Positions 48,807 through 56,437 of a stretch of 64,000 nucleotides of DNA are shown here, piece by piece. The position numbers and the translations under genes are program-made. The first letter of the stretch is position 1. Every line of letters begins with the position of its first letter. The notes below the pieces were generated by a model, which did not search any database, had not been told where the DNA came from, and saw only the letters and a program-made list of their open reading frames with translations. The stretch is from SIG299 sp964541485 (GTDB lineage Bacteria; Bacillota; Clostridia; Lachnospirales; Lachnospiraceae), in contig CAZIQL010000001.1 of the NCBI GenBank assembly GCA_964541485.1, positions 1-64,000 of the forward strand. The letters run 5' to 3'.

Positions 48807-49520
48807 ATGAGTAAACCTGATTCAGAAAAACTATCTATCAGAGAAAAAATTATGTATTTTTTTAGTGTCCTAATTTTTATTTTGATAATACTAGTGGTTC
48901 CTTTTTATTCTATCACTTCGTTATTTATTCAAGATCCACTAGTCCTTATCTCTATCATACTTTTTATTGCTGGTGTCTTACTGATTTATAATCTCCATAA
49001 ATCATATCTGTTACACCTTTTATTTAAACGAATTCAATGGTGCCGCTCAAGCCTGACTTTCGACTACCTTAACTCTTTAGGTTTTGAATTTGTAGAAAAA
49101 AAATACTGTTTTAACTATTATGAGGACCAAGATTTTATTAGCGACTCTTTGAAAGAATTTTCTCACTATATGCAATCTTGTTACTTTAATAAAACACTTT
49201 CGTCAAATAAAGCCTACCGAAAATTGTCAGACAAAGAATATATTTTACTTCACTTGGCTTGTTATTTAGAAAACCTTGATACTCGAAACAAATTTGTGGA
49301 ACAAAATATCCTAGAATACACTTTATCGGATGAACCCCACAAGAGTTCATATTCACTCACGAAATATGGTTATGCATTCTACAAACTATGGTACATCATA
49401 TCCACTTTTTGTGAATCAAATACACATATTCGCCAACACCATCTTTACAATGCACGTAGTGCTGGAATAAAAGATATACTAGATAACGGTCAAATCACGT
49501 ACTACAATAGTCGATACTAA
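48807..49520 (+). CDS. AT-rich membrane protein, candidate lysogenic-conversion gene
   Basis: A 237-residue protein with two membrane segments (about residues 16-36 and 44-62) and a soluble C-terminal domain rich in Tyr, Asn, Ser and Leu. No domain recognised. Its base composition is clearly more AT-rich than its neighbours, a mark of a recently gained gene. It follows repressor and ImmA on the lysogeny transcript, so it is probably expressed in the lysogen; superinfection exclusion or phage defence is a reasonable guess. ACAAAGGAGGCTATT precedes the ATG. Confidence 0.65.
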   Translation: MSKPDSEKLSIREKIMYFFSVLIFILIILVVPFYSITSLFIQDPLVLISIILFIAGVLLIYNLHKSYLLHLLFKRIQWCRSSLTFDYLNSLGFEFVEKKYCFNYYEDQDFISDSLKEFSHYMQSCYFNKTLSSNKAYRKLSDKEYILLHLACYLENLDTRNKFVEQNILEYTLSDEPHKSSYSLTKYGYAFYKLWYIISTFCESNTHIRQHHLYNARSAGIKDILDNGQITYYNSRY

Positions 49521-49524
49521 AAAA

Positions 49525-49552
49525 CGCCCCCGGTGCTCCCAACACCGAGGGC
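49525..49552 (-). terminator. - strand terminator-like hairpin after the membrane protein gene
   Basis: GCCCTCGGTG and CACCGGGGGC pair with one mismatch and are followed by GTTTTTTAG on the - strand. It would stop antisense transcription entering the lysogeny genes from the right; its action on the + strand is doubtful. Confidence 0.55.
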
Positions 49553-49566
49553 AGAGCACATCCGGA

Positions 49567-49640
49567 AAGATGCACCCAAAGACAAGCATATTTTAGCATC
49601 TTCCGTGACAGATGGCAAGAGACCATCTGTTCTTTTTATA
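49567..49640 (+). promoter_or_regulatory. Attenuator-like leader before the integrase gene
   Basis: AAGATGC (49567-49573) can pair with GCATCTT (49596-49602). ACAGATGG (49608-49615) and CCATCTGT (49623-49630) form a perfect 8-bp stem followed by TCTTTTTAT, an intrinsic terminator. GCATCT can alternatively pair with AGATGG, which would break the terminator. The integrase ribosome binding site is only 11 bases after the T-run. Confidence 0.55.
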
Positions 49641-49662
49641 CCCATTTTTAAGGAGGATGCCT

Positions 49663-51243
49663 ATGTATTACGCAGAAAACTATGCTCCGGAAGAGATTCT
49701 GGTCTACTTGCGAAAGTCACGTTCGGATGATCAAGCGCTTACGGTAGAGGAAGTTCTCCAGAAACACGAGTCCATTTTGAGGGAATGGATGGCACGGAAC
49801 TTACCTTCTCCGGTACCGGAAGAAAATATCTATCGTGAAATTGAATCCGGTGAGACATTGGATGGCCGGCCAGAAGTTTTAAAAGTATTAAAGCGGATAG
49901 AGAGCCCTCACATCCGGGCTATTCTCGTAGTCGAGGTACAACGTATCTCCCGCGGTGACCTGGAAGACTGTGGCCGTGTAATGAAGATTCTCCGCTACAC
50001 CGGGACTAAAGTCATCACACCAACCAAAACCTACGATTTGTCAGATGAATATGACCGTGAGATATTCGAGCGTGAACTAAAACGAGGAAACGACTTTTTG
50101 GAGTACTATAAGAAAATACAGGCACGTGGCAAGAGCGTTTCTGTCGCTTCCGGAAATTTCATCGGAAGCATCCCGCCGTATGGATATGAAAAAACCACCG
50201 TCCGGGAGGGACATAAAAAGCACCCTACACTGAAAATCAAAGAATCCGAAGCAGAGATTGTCCGTTACATCTTTGAACAATATGGTCTGCATGGTATCGG
50301 TCTGGTTGATATTGCAACCTCTCTTGATAAAATGAATGTGCCGGCACCAAATGGTTCCTACTGGACCTATCACACACTGAAAGATATGATAGAAAATGAA
50401 CACTATATTGGGCTGATACCTTGGGGTAAACGAAAGCATGTACCGGTTATCATGAATCAGGAAGTCGTTGTCACTCGTCCAAAACAGCAGACCTATCAGC
50501 TGTTCCAGGGCAAACACCCGCCCATTATCGATAAATCACTTTGGGACATGGTGCAGAAACGCAGGCAGAATTCCGCCCGGCCAAATTATAACGACCGACC
50601 TCTTACCAATCCGTTTGCTTCTATCCTTTACTGCCGCTGCGGTTCGGTTCTACAGCTCCGCACTTACAAACAAGCAAGCGGACATTATTCCTCGCCTCGT
50701 TATGTCTGCCGAAGTCAGACACACTGTAACAGCGGTTCCATCCTTGCCAGTGAACTAACGGAGGAAATCTGCCGCAGTATGGAAGCTCAAATTGAAGATT
50801 TTCAGTTGTCTATGTCCGATGGGAAAGAAAAGAAAAAACTGCAGGAGAAAAGTTTGTCGATTCTCACAAAGCGACTGAAAGAACTGGAGCAGAAAGAAAT
50901 CTCTTTATGGGACAAATACAGCGAGGAAGGAATGCCGAAAGAAATATTTGACCGGCTCAAGGATAAAGTACTCAGAGAAAAAGAGGAAGTTTCACAGTCC
51001 ATCCGGACACTGTCAGAAAACTCCGTAGTTGATTATTCGGAACGCATCATTACTTTTAAACATGCGCTTGAAATTTTTCACGATGATGCCGTCTCCATCG
51101 AAGCAAAGAATCGCTTCCTGTCCCAGTGCATTGAGCGTATCACCTATTACCGGGAACGTCCGCAGCGGGCCGGTTCAAAACTTGTCAGCATAAACGGTTG
51201 GGATTCCCCACCTTTTGAGCTTGATATTAAGTTCCGCATCTGA
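49663..51243 (+). CDS. int: Large serine recombinase (phage integrase)
   Basis: A 526-residue serine integrase. The resolvase domain starts ILVYLRKSRSDDQ, with the nucleophile Ser at residue 19, and continues with R-I-S-R-G-D-L-E-D. The recombinase domain follows at about residues 175-290, then a zinc-ribbon domain with Y-C-R-C-G and later Cys positions (about 325-360), and a coiled coil typical of large serine integrases (about 385-455). It cuts at a two-base core in attP and attB, matching the GA/TC core found at both ends of this prophage. The ATG at 49663 follows AAGGAGGATGCCT. Confidence 0.94.
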   Translation: MYYAENYAPEEILVYLRKSRSDDQALTVEEVLQKHESILREWMARNLPSPVPEENIYREIESGETLDGRPEVLKVLKRIESPHIRAILVVEVQRISRGDLEDCGRVMKILRYTGTKVITPTKTYDLSDEYDREIFERELKRGNDFLEYYKKIQARGKSVSVASGNFIGSIPPYGYEKTTVREGHKKHPTLKIKESEAEIVRYIFEQYGLHGIGLVDIATSLDKMNVPAPNGSYWTYHTLKDMIENEHYIGLIPWGKRKHVPVIMNQEVVVTRPKQQTYQLFQGKHPPIIDKSLWDMVQKRRQNSARPNYNDRPLTNPFASILYCRCGSVLQLRTYKQASGHYSSPRYVCRSQTHCNSGSILASELTEEICRSMEAQIEDFQLSMSDGKEKKKLQEKSLSILTKRLKELEQKEISLWDKYSEEGMPKEIFDRLKDKVLREKEEVSQSIRTLSENSVVDYSERIITFKHALEIFHDDAVSIEAKNRFLSQCIERITYYRERPQRAGSKLVSINGWDSPPFELDIKFRI

Positions 51244-51256
51244 TATGACACAAACA

Positions 51257-51285
51257 AAGAGGGAGATTTTTTCAATCTCCCTCTT
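51257..51285. terminator. Perfect 12-bp hairpin after the integrase gene
   Basis: AAGAGGGAGATT and AATCTCCCTCTT around a 5-base loop TTTTC, 14 bases after the integrase stop and 12 bases before the right attachment core. No long T-run follows on either strand, so termination strength is uncertain. Confidence 0.6.
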
Positions 51286-51287
51286 CG

Positions 51288-51310
51288 CTGTTCTGATTCT
51301 TCGGTCCCGA
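51288..51310. other. Right attachment junction (phage end / cotJC 5' part)
   Basis: Phage bases CTGTTCTGAT, core TC (51298-51299), then host TTCGGTCCCG. Placing the right phage end next to the left phage end gives CTGTTCTGAT-TC-ATGGGAACAG, in which CTGTTC and GAACAG are inverted and each exactly four bases from the core. This symmetry supports the chosen crossover point. Confidence 0.8.
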
Positions 51311-51491
51311 TATCTGTCAAGATTCCGGCAACATTGTTATATGGCATCGCATAGCGCTGCGACAGGTAACGGCTTGCAGCTGCATTCTCACCATCCGGAC
51401 CGCCGAACTGGGAAAGAATCACCTGGGCAAGCTTCGGATTGGTAGACGTAATGTTGACCGGATACTGCAATCTCTTTTCATAGCTCCACAT
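51298..51491 (-). pseudogene. cotJC: cotJC 5' part (spore coat, Mn-catalase family), cut by prophage
   Basis: N-terminal 64 residues of CotJC, MWSYEKRLQYPVNITSTNPK through QFGGPDGENAAASRYLSQRY to GILTDIGTE. The frame then enters phage DNA and reads nonsense to a stop at 51147. The normal continuation (EMAHEEMVAAIV) is at 10578 and below. The gene keeps its start and the coat-operon context cotJA-cotJB-cotJC. A truncated protein of 115 residues could be made from this end. It lacks most metal ligands, so it should be inactive. Confidence 0.93.
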
Positions 51492-51512
51492 AATTTATCT
51501 CTCCTTTCCTTT

Positions 51513-51761
51513 TCAATTCTGCCATGGCCAAGGTCTCATTCCCCAGTCCCAGTTGTCACAATTTACATTACCATAAGAGGTCAATGGTCCGAACCTGGCT
51601 TCGTATTCTGCCACAGCAGCAGCCCTCTGGCTCTGCAGTTCATTGTATTGAAGAAGTGCTTCCCTGCAATCCGGATGTGTGTCCAGGAACAGACGTAACT
51701 CATCCATCGCAAAGCTCAATTCATTAATTCTCATCAGTAATGCATTATGAAACACTGCCAT
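51513..51761 (-). CDS. cotJB: Spore coat protein CotJB
   Basis: An 82-residue CotJB-family protein. It shows LLMRINELSFAMDELRLFLD, T-H-P-D-C-R-E-A-L (the conserved L-D-T-H-P-x-(x)2-x-A-L pattern), a helix, then A-R-F-G-P-L and a Trp/Pro-rich C-terminus ending W-P-W-Q-N. CotJA, CotJB and CotJC form a coat complex in Bacillus and Clostridia, expressed in the mother cell. Its start overlaps the cotJA stop (TGATG). Confidence 0.92.
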   Translation of the reverse strand: MAVFHNALLMRINELSFAMDELRLFLDTHPDCREALLQYNELQSQRAAAVAEYEARFGPLTSYGNVNCDNWDWGMRPWPWQN

Positions 51762-52078
51762 CAGTTACATCTCCTTCCCATGAAGTCAAAATCAAGGCAC
51801 GGAAACATGGTTCCTCTGCGCATTCCCTGCTGCATCGGATACATCGTTCCGAAGGTCTGCCAAGGCACATATGCCATGCCAAGCGGCTGTTCTTCCAAAA
51901 GCACATTAGCACACGGTGCGCCACATCCTGCACTGCCACTGGTAACGATGCCATTCTGTGCCAAACAGTTGGTTGCACATCCGCCCGAGGCTCCTGCCGG
52001 TGTAACCCAGTTTGCCGCACAGGAATTCATCCTGGTATTTGCTCCTACCGGTCGGAAATTCTGTCTATTGCAACTCAT
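51761..52078 (-). CDS. cotJA: Spore coat protein CotJA (Cys-rich variant)
   Basis: A 105-residue CotJA-type protein. The family core is near the C-terminus: L-G-M-A-Y-V-P-W-Q-T-F (about residues 66-76) and R-G-T-M-F-P-C-L-D (about 88-96). The N-terminal 60 residues are an extension rich in Cys, Ala and Gly that is longer than in Bacillus CotJA and may cross-link in the coat. The ATG at 52078 follows AAAGGAAGGT, which can pair with an upstream ACCTTCCTTT (see 52084-52134). Confidence 0.88.
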   Translation of the reverse strand: MSCNRQNFRPVGANTRMNSCAANWVTPAGASGGCATNCLAQNGIVTSGSAGCGAPCANVLLEEQPLGMAYVPWQTFGTMYPMQQGMRRGTMFPCLDFDFMGRRCN

Positions 52079-52083
52079 AAAAA

Positions 52084-52134
52084 TACCTTCCTTTACATAA
52101 AATGTTCATATTACATTCTATGAAAAGGAAGGTA
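52084..52134. repeat. Inverted repeat that could hide the cotJA ribosome binding site
   Basis: TACCTTCCTTT at 52084-52094 and AAAGGAAGGTA at 52124-52134: 11-bp perfect arms. On the - strand the downstream arm (52094-52084) is the cotJA ribosome binding site. CATAGAAT (52123-52116 on the - strand) between the arms resembles a sigma-E -10 box. Confidence 0.5.
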
Positions 52135-52158
52135 AATGGTTCCTTCTGTCCGATTCAA

Positions 52159-54597
52159 TTATGTTGCATCGCCGGCATCGCCAACCGTTTCCCAGAACGC
52201 CTGCAATTTTTCCTTCACAGTGCCAACCTGTACTGTTTCAAACGGAAACCACTCTCTCGGAAACAGATTCTGGTAACCCTGCGTCAAAAAACGTTCATCC
52301 AAAAGTAATATTGCCCCGGTATCCTCTGTGGTTCGGATGACTCGTCCCGCCGACTGCATGACCTTGTTCATCCCCGGATATAAATAGGCATAGTCAAAAC
52401 CTCTTCCATTCTTTTCTTCAAAATAATACCGGAATAATTCTTTTTCATTGCAGACCATCGGAAGTCCCGTACCCACAACCACCGTACCAATCAGACGGTC
52501 ATTCTTTAGGTCGATCCCTTCCCCAAAAATGCCGCCCATCACACAAAAGCCGACCGTGGTTTTCTCCGGCTGTTCCGAAAACGCCGCCAGAAACTCCTCC
52601 TTCTGCTTTTCCGTCATCCCCGGTTTCTGCACAAACAGATGCACCGGTGTATCCTCAGAAAAGTTCAACTCCCCATCGTCAGAAAACTCACCCTCCTGCC
52701 ACGCCAGCAGCTCCTGTGCCACTTCTGTTGTCCTCTCCATCATCTGATAAGACGGGAAAAATACAAAATAATTTCCTTTCTTCGCTGACGTCACATAGTC
52801 CAGATACAGCGCAATCTTTTCATATTCGCTCTGTGTGCGTCTGGTATATTTTGTGCTGACATCACGCCCTACCATCAAAAGGCGTTTTCCTGTATCAAAC
52901 GGTGACGGCACATAAATCGCATAATCCTCTGCCTCACCACCAAGCTGTTCTTTATAATAATTCATCGGAAGCAGGGTTGCCGAAAACAGCACCGCACTCC
53001 GTCCCTTTGCCATGCGTTCCTTTAACTGTCTGGCAGGCTCCATACAAAGCAGCTTTAAGCGGAAATTGCCGTTTTCCAGATAATCCGTGTAAATCCGGTA
53101 ATCCTCCTGCATCACATCATGCACCTCTAAAAATTGCCGCACAGCAAAATACAGGTCAAGCACTGCCTCCTTTGCCTCCGGGTCAAGCACTGCCTCCTGT
53201 AAGAATTCCTCGTATTCTCCGGACAGACGCATGAGCGGAATGATAAAATCTCCTACATTATCCCAGACCTGAAACTCCTCACATTCTCTCTTTAACCGGA
53301 GCAAAGCGCTGTTGCATGCATCCAGCTGCTTTTCCATGCGTTTACTCTTTCCCTTTATCAGACGCTTTACCGCAAGAAAATCCTCCTTGATAAGCTCTGC
53401 ACTGTACATCTCCCTGGCACGCTCCACCAGATTGTGCGCCTCATCTATCAGAAAGATATAATCCTGCTTTTTCTCCTCCGCAAAAAACCGTTTCAAAGCC
53501 ACCGTTGGGTCAAATACGTAGTTGTAATCACACACCACAGCATCTGCCCATGTAGAGACATCCAGGCACATCTCAAACGGACAGACCATATGCTTTTCCG
53601 CATATTTTTCTATCAATTCCCTGGTAACGGTCTCTTCATTGGTCAGTAAGTCAAACACCGCGTCATTGACACGGTCAAAATGTCCCTTTGCCCTTTCACA
53701 ACTGCCCGGATTACACTCCGGCTTTTCCAGCACACATATTTTTTCTTTGGATGTAATCGTCACAAAGCGGAATCTGGCTCCCAGCTCTGACAACAGGGAA
53801 AATGTATCCTCTGCCACCGTTCTTGCAATGGTCTTTGCCGTCAGGTAAAAAAGCTTTGAGGACAGTCCCTCCCCCATCGCCTTTACCGCCGGAAACACGG
53901 TGGAAATCGTCTTTCCGACTCCGGTCGGTGCCTCCACAAACAGCTTCTTTTCCCTTAAAATGCTCCGGTATACACCCGCTACAAAATCCTTTTGTCCCGG
54001 ACGGTACTCAAACGGGAAGGAAAGCATTTTGATACTCTCATTTCTCTTTTTCTTCCAGCCTATCTGCCAGAACAGCCACTTGGAATACTCTTTTATCAGC
54101 CCATCAAACCATTCCTTCAGCTCCTTAACCGTATAATCTACCTGAAATCTCCGTATGGCTTCCGTTTCAATATTGCAGTAGGTCATCTGTACTGCAATGG
54201 TTTCTAACCCATTCTGCTGTGCATAGATATACGCATAGCACTTTGCCTGTGCCAGATGGACCTCCACCGGCTCCTTCATGTGCTCAACATCCTGGTACAT
54301 GCTCTTAATCTCGTCCACGCAGACCGACGGCTCTTCCGATGGCTTTTCCCAGATGCCGTCCGCACGCCCTTCCACAGTAAGCAGAATATCTTCCGCTCCG
54401 TCAGATAACGGAATCTCTGTTTTAATCACCACTTCTGCCGTATATTCCGATGGCATGCTCTTTTGGATTTTCCTGTGAATCCGCGAGCCCTCCTGCATCG
54501 CATCCGGGTCCTTATATCCTTTTGTATTGTCAATGTCTCCGGAGCTCAAAATAAACTCTACCAGATTTCGCACCGAGACACTTATTTTTTCTGCCAT
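52159..54597 (-). CDS. DNA helicase of XPD/DinG type with N-terminal nuclease-like domain
   Basis: An 812-residue protein. The first 150 residues resemble a PD-(D/E)XK nuclease (VEGRADGIWEKPSEE, then V-C-V-D-E-I-K-S). The helicase has Walker A in F-V-E-A-P-T-G-V-G-K-T (about residues 221-231), Cys residues C-V-L-E-K-P-E-C-N-P-G-S-C and a later C-P-F-E-M-C that can hold an iron-sulfur cluster, a DEAH box in F-L-I-D-E-A-H-N (about 384-391), and C-terminal motifs near SAGRVIRTTEDTGAI. It probably unwinds and trims damaged DNA. It is followed upstream on the same strand by DNA polymerase IV, suggesting a repair pair. Confidence 0.88.
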   Translation of the reverse strand: MAEKISVSVRNLVEFILSSGDIDNTKGYKDPDAMQEGSRIHRKIQKSMPSEYTAEVVIKTEIPLSDGAEDILLTVEGRADGIWEKPSEEPSVCVDEIKSMYQDVEHMKEPVEVHLAQAKCYAYIYAQQNGLETIAVQMTYCNIETEAIRRFQVDYTVKELKEWFDGLIKEYSKWLFWQIGWKKKRNESIKMLSFPFEYRPGQKDFVAGVYRSILREKKLFVEAPTGVGKTISTVFPAVKAMGEGLSSKLFYLTAKTIARTVAEDTFSLLSELGARFRFVTITSKEKICVLEKPECNPGSCERAKGHFDRVNDAVFDLLTNEETVTRELIEKYAEKHMVCPFEMCLDVSTWADAVVCDYNYVFDPTVALKRFFAEEKKQDYIFLIDEAHNLVERAREMYSAELIKEDFLAVKRLIKGKSKRMEKQLDACNSALLRLKRECEEFQVWDNVGDFIIPLMRLSGEYEEFLQEAVLDPEAKEAVLDLYFAVRQFLEVHDVMQEDYRIYTDYLENGNFRLKLLCMEPARQLKERMAKGRSAVLFSATLLPMNYYKEQLGGEAEDYAIYVPSPFDTGKRLLMVGRDVSTKYTRRTQSEYEKIALYLDYVTSAKKGNYFVFFPSYQMMERTTEVAQELLAWQEGEFSDDGELNFSEDTPVHLFVQKPGMTEKQKEEFLAAFSEQPEKTTVGFCVMGGIFGEGIDLKNDRLIGTVVVGTGLPMVCNEKELFRYYFEEKNGRGFDYAYLYPGMNKVMQSAGRVIRTTEDTGAILLLDERFLTQGYQNLFPREWFPFETVQVGTVKEKLQAFWETVGDAGDAT

Positions 54598-54610
54598 GAA
54601 AACTTCCCTC

Positions 54611-55801
54611 TTATTTCTTTTCTAAAAAGACGGCACGTTTTACCGCACCTGCCCCGAATTTCTTCCGGATATCATCCATAGCCTTATCGGCCTTTTCCTG
54701 CTTCTCATAATCCATTGTATCAAACAGGGAAAGCTGTCTGCTCTCCTCTTCACTGACACGGCCTACCGCAAAGTTAAAAAGCCGCACCGGTCTGCCATCC
54801 CACAGCTCATCAAGAAGCCGGCAGGCATATTCATAAAGCTCCTTCGTCACAGAAGTCGGATTTTTCACTACACATTGGTGCGAGGAAGAAATAAAGGCTG
54901 CATCTTTAATCCCGACCGATACCACCTCTGCCTTTTTCCCATCTGCACGGATTCTGCCCGCTACCTGTTCTACCAGCGATAGCAAAATTTCCTTTGCCTC
55001 TTTTTCCTCTGTCACATCATGCGACACCGTAGTTTCATTGCTGTATCCTTTTGCCTCCTGATGCTTTCCCGTCAGTCCGTCATCCATTCCGTTGGCAAAC
55101 CTCCAGACCATATCGCCGGTTGACTTTAAATGTGTGTGCAGCATTTCCCTGTCACTCCTTGCAAGTTCACCGATGGTCCGAATACCAAGCATATGCAGCT
55201 TTGCTGCCGTTGCCTTTCCGACAAAAAATAATTCTTCCACCGGGAGCGGCCACATTTTTTCTTCTATTTCCTCCGGGAACAGGGTATGCACCAAATCCGG
55301 CTTTTTAAAATCACTTGCCATCTTCGCCAAAAGCCTGTTGGTGGAAATACCGACATTTACCGTAAACCCAAGCTCTTCCCGTATCCGGTCTTTCATTTGA
55401 TGCGCACAGGCAACCGGTTCTCCAAAGAGTGTTTCCATACCGGTCATGTCAACAAATGCTTCATCAATGCTATACTGCTCCACCACCGGGGAATACTCTG
55501 AAAGAATTTTCATAAAAGCAGCCGAATACCGTCCATACAGACCATGCTGCGACGGAACAATCACAAGCTCCGGGCACTTCTGCAATGCGTGGGCAATCGG
55601 TTCTCCGGTCACAATTCCATATTTCTTTGCAGGAGTGGATTTTGCAAGCACAATGCCATGGCGCTGTTCCCTGTCTCCTCCGACAATGGACGGCACCAGA
55701 CGCAAATCCTCTGTTTCTCCAAGCTCACGGATACGCCAGACTGCTTCCCAGCTTAAAAATGCACTATTCACATCAATATGAAAAATAATCTGCTTTCCCA
55801 T
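54611..55801 (-). CDS. dinB: DNA polymerase IV (Y-family translesion polymerase)
   Basis: A 396-residue Y-family polymerase. The palm starts I-I-F-H-I-D-V-N-S-A-F (metal-binding Asp at residue 10), followed by Y-S-I-D-E-A-F-V-D-M-T (second catalytic Asp-Glu pair). The thumb has G-I-S-T-N-R-L-L-A-K-M-A-S, and a little-finger domain is in the last third. A beta-clamp motif is likely in the C-terminal Q-L-S-L-F, typical of DinB. It copies across damaged bases with low fidelity. It is followed by the helicase gene with a 13-base gap. GAGGAGCCGGAC precedes the ATG. Confidence 0.93.
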   Translation of the reverse strand: MGKQIIFHIDVNSAFLSWEAVWRIRELGETEDLRLVPSIVGGDREQRHGIVLAKSTPAKKYGIVTGEPIAHALQKCPELVIVPSQHGLYGRYSAAFMKILSEYSPVVEQYSIDEAFVDMTGMETLFGEPVACAHQMKDRIREELGFTVNVGISTNRLLAKMASDFKKPDLVHTLFPEEIEEKMWPLPVEELFFVGKATAAKLHMLGIRTIGELARSDREMLHTHLKSTGDMVWRFANGMDDGLTGKHQEAKGYSNETTVSHDVTEEKEAKEILLSLVEQVAGRIRADGKKAEVVSVGIKDAAFISSSHQCVVKNPTSVTKELYEYACRLLDELWDGRPVRLFNFAVGRVSEEESRQLSLFDTMDYEKQEKADKAMDDIRKKFGAGAVKRAVFLEKK

Positions 55802-55919
55802 GTCCGGCTCCTCTTTGCGTATGTCTGCTGTCTCTGACTGCTCCCATAGCTTACCCCCATTCTATCATAATCCCTGTAATTAAGCAAACAGAAGTTCGAA
55901 TCTTTTCCCTCTTTTGGAA

Positions 55920-55949
55920 TTGACAAGCTGCGGCCTCCTCCTCTATAAT
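55920..55949 (+). promoter_or_regulatory. Promoter of the DUF1292 gene
   Basis: TTGACA (55920-55925), 18-base spacer, TATAAT (55944-55949). Confidence 0.8.
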
Positions 55950-56007
55950 ATCTTTGTCAGGAAATAAAGAAACAGCCGTGTATTTTGCGGCGGAAATGAG
56001 GTAAATC

Positions 56008-56322
56008 ATGAGCAATTATGAAGAAGAACTGGATCAGATTACATTGACCTTAGAGGATGACAGTGAATTACTGTGTGATGTCATCGCCACCTTCCCTGTT
56101 ACCATCAAGGGCGCGGAGCAGATGTATATTGCACTTCTCCCTACCGATGCCGATGAAAATTCCGAAATCTATCTATACCGTTTCCTTGAGGACGGTGATG
56201 AAATTGACGTCCAGAACATCGAAGACGATGAAGAATTCGAAATCGTAGCTGACAAATTCGATGAATTACTGGATGAAGAAGAGTTTGATGAGCTTTTTGA
56301 AGAGGATGAGGACGAAGAATAA
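56008..56322 (+). CDS. DUF1292 protein (YrzB-like)
   Basis: A 104-residue, very acidic protein (long Glu/Asp runs at the C-terminus). It matches DUF1292: residues about 7-75 read ITLTLEDDSELLCDVIATFP and then Y-I-A-L-L-P (about 45-50) and Y-R-F. The family is widespread in Firmicutes, often near ruvX (yrrK) and alaS, and has no known function. Here it stands alone with its own promoter and terminator. GAGGTAAATC precedes the ATG. Confidence 0.9.
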   Translation: MSNYEEELDQITLTLEDDSELLCDVIATFPVTIKGAEQMYIALLPTDADENSEIYLYRFLEDGDEIDVQNIEDDEEFEIVADKFDELLDEEEFDELFEEDEDEE

Positions 56323-56350
56323 ACTTATTTCATTTATTCTATGAATAGCG

Positions 56351-56390
56351 AAGGTCCCCTTTGGAACATTCCAAGGGGGACCTTTTATTT
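56351..56390 (+). terminator. Terminator of the DUF1292 gene
   Basis: AAGGTCCCC and GGGGACCTT form the stem, followed by TTATTT. Confidence 0.85.
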
Positions 56391-56437
56391 AATACGAAAA
56401 ATAAGTGTATTCTTCTGTTCTCCGAAGAAAAGCTTCA

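Larger units (their letters stand above)
10577..51299. mobile_element. Temperate podovirus-like prophage, about 40.7 kb, inserted in cotJC
   Basis: The boundaries are the two halves of cotJC. The element has a complete phage plan: serine integrase and repressor on the + strand at the right end; replication, packaging, capsid, tail and lysis genes on the - strand running to the left end. The core shared by both ends is TC on the + strand (10577-10578 and 51298-51299). Capsid type (N4-gp56), P22-like portal, a giant internal protein and the absence of a tape measure, tail tube or sheath all suggest a short tail. No gene is obviously broken apart from a DUF2829 remnant, so it may be inducible. 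A sequence gap lies at 15020-15119. Confidence 0.92.

Noticed and set aside
49587..49595. Sigma-K promoter for the integrase gene
   Set aside because: CATATTTTA fits the -10 pattern but no AC-type -35 lies at the right distance, and it is within a hairpin loop; not reported as a feature.
51147..51491. An intact 115-residue gene after the integrase
   Set aside because: Only the first 64 codons are cotJC; the remainder is phage DNA overlapping the integrase 3' end on the other strand.
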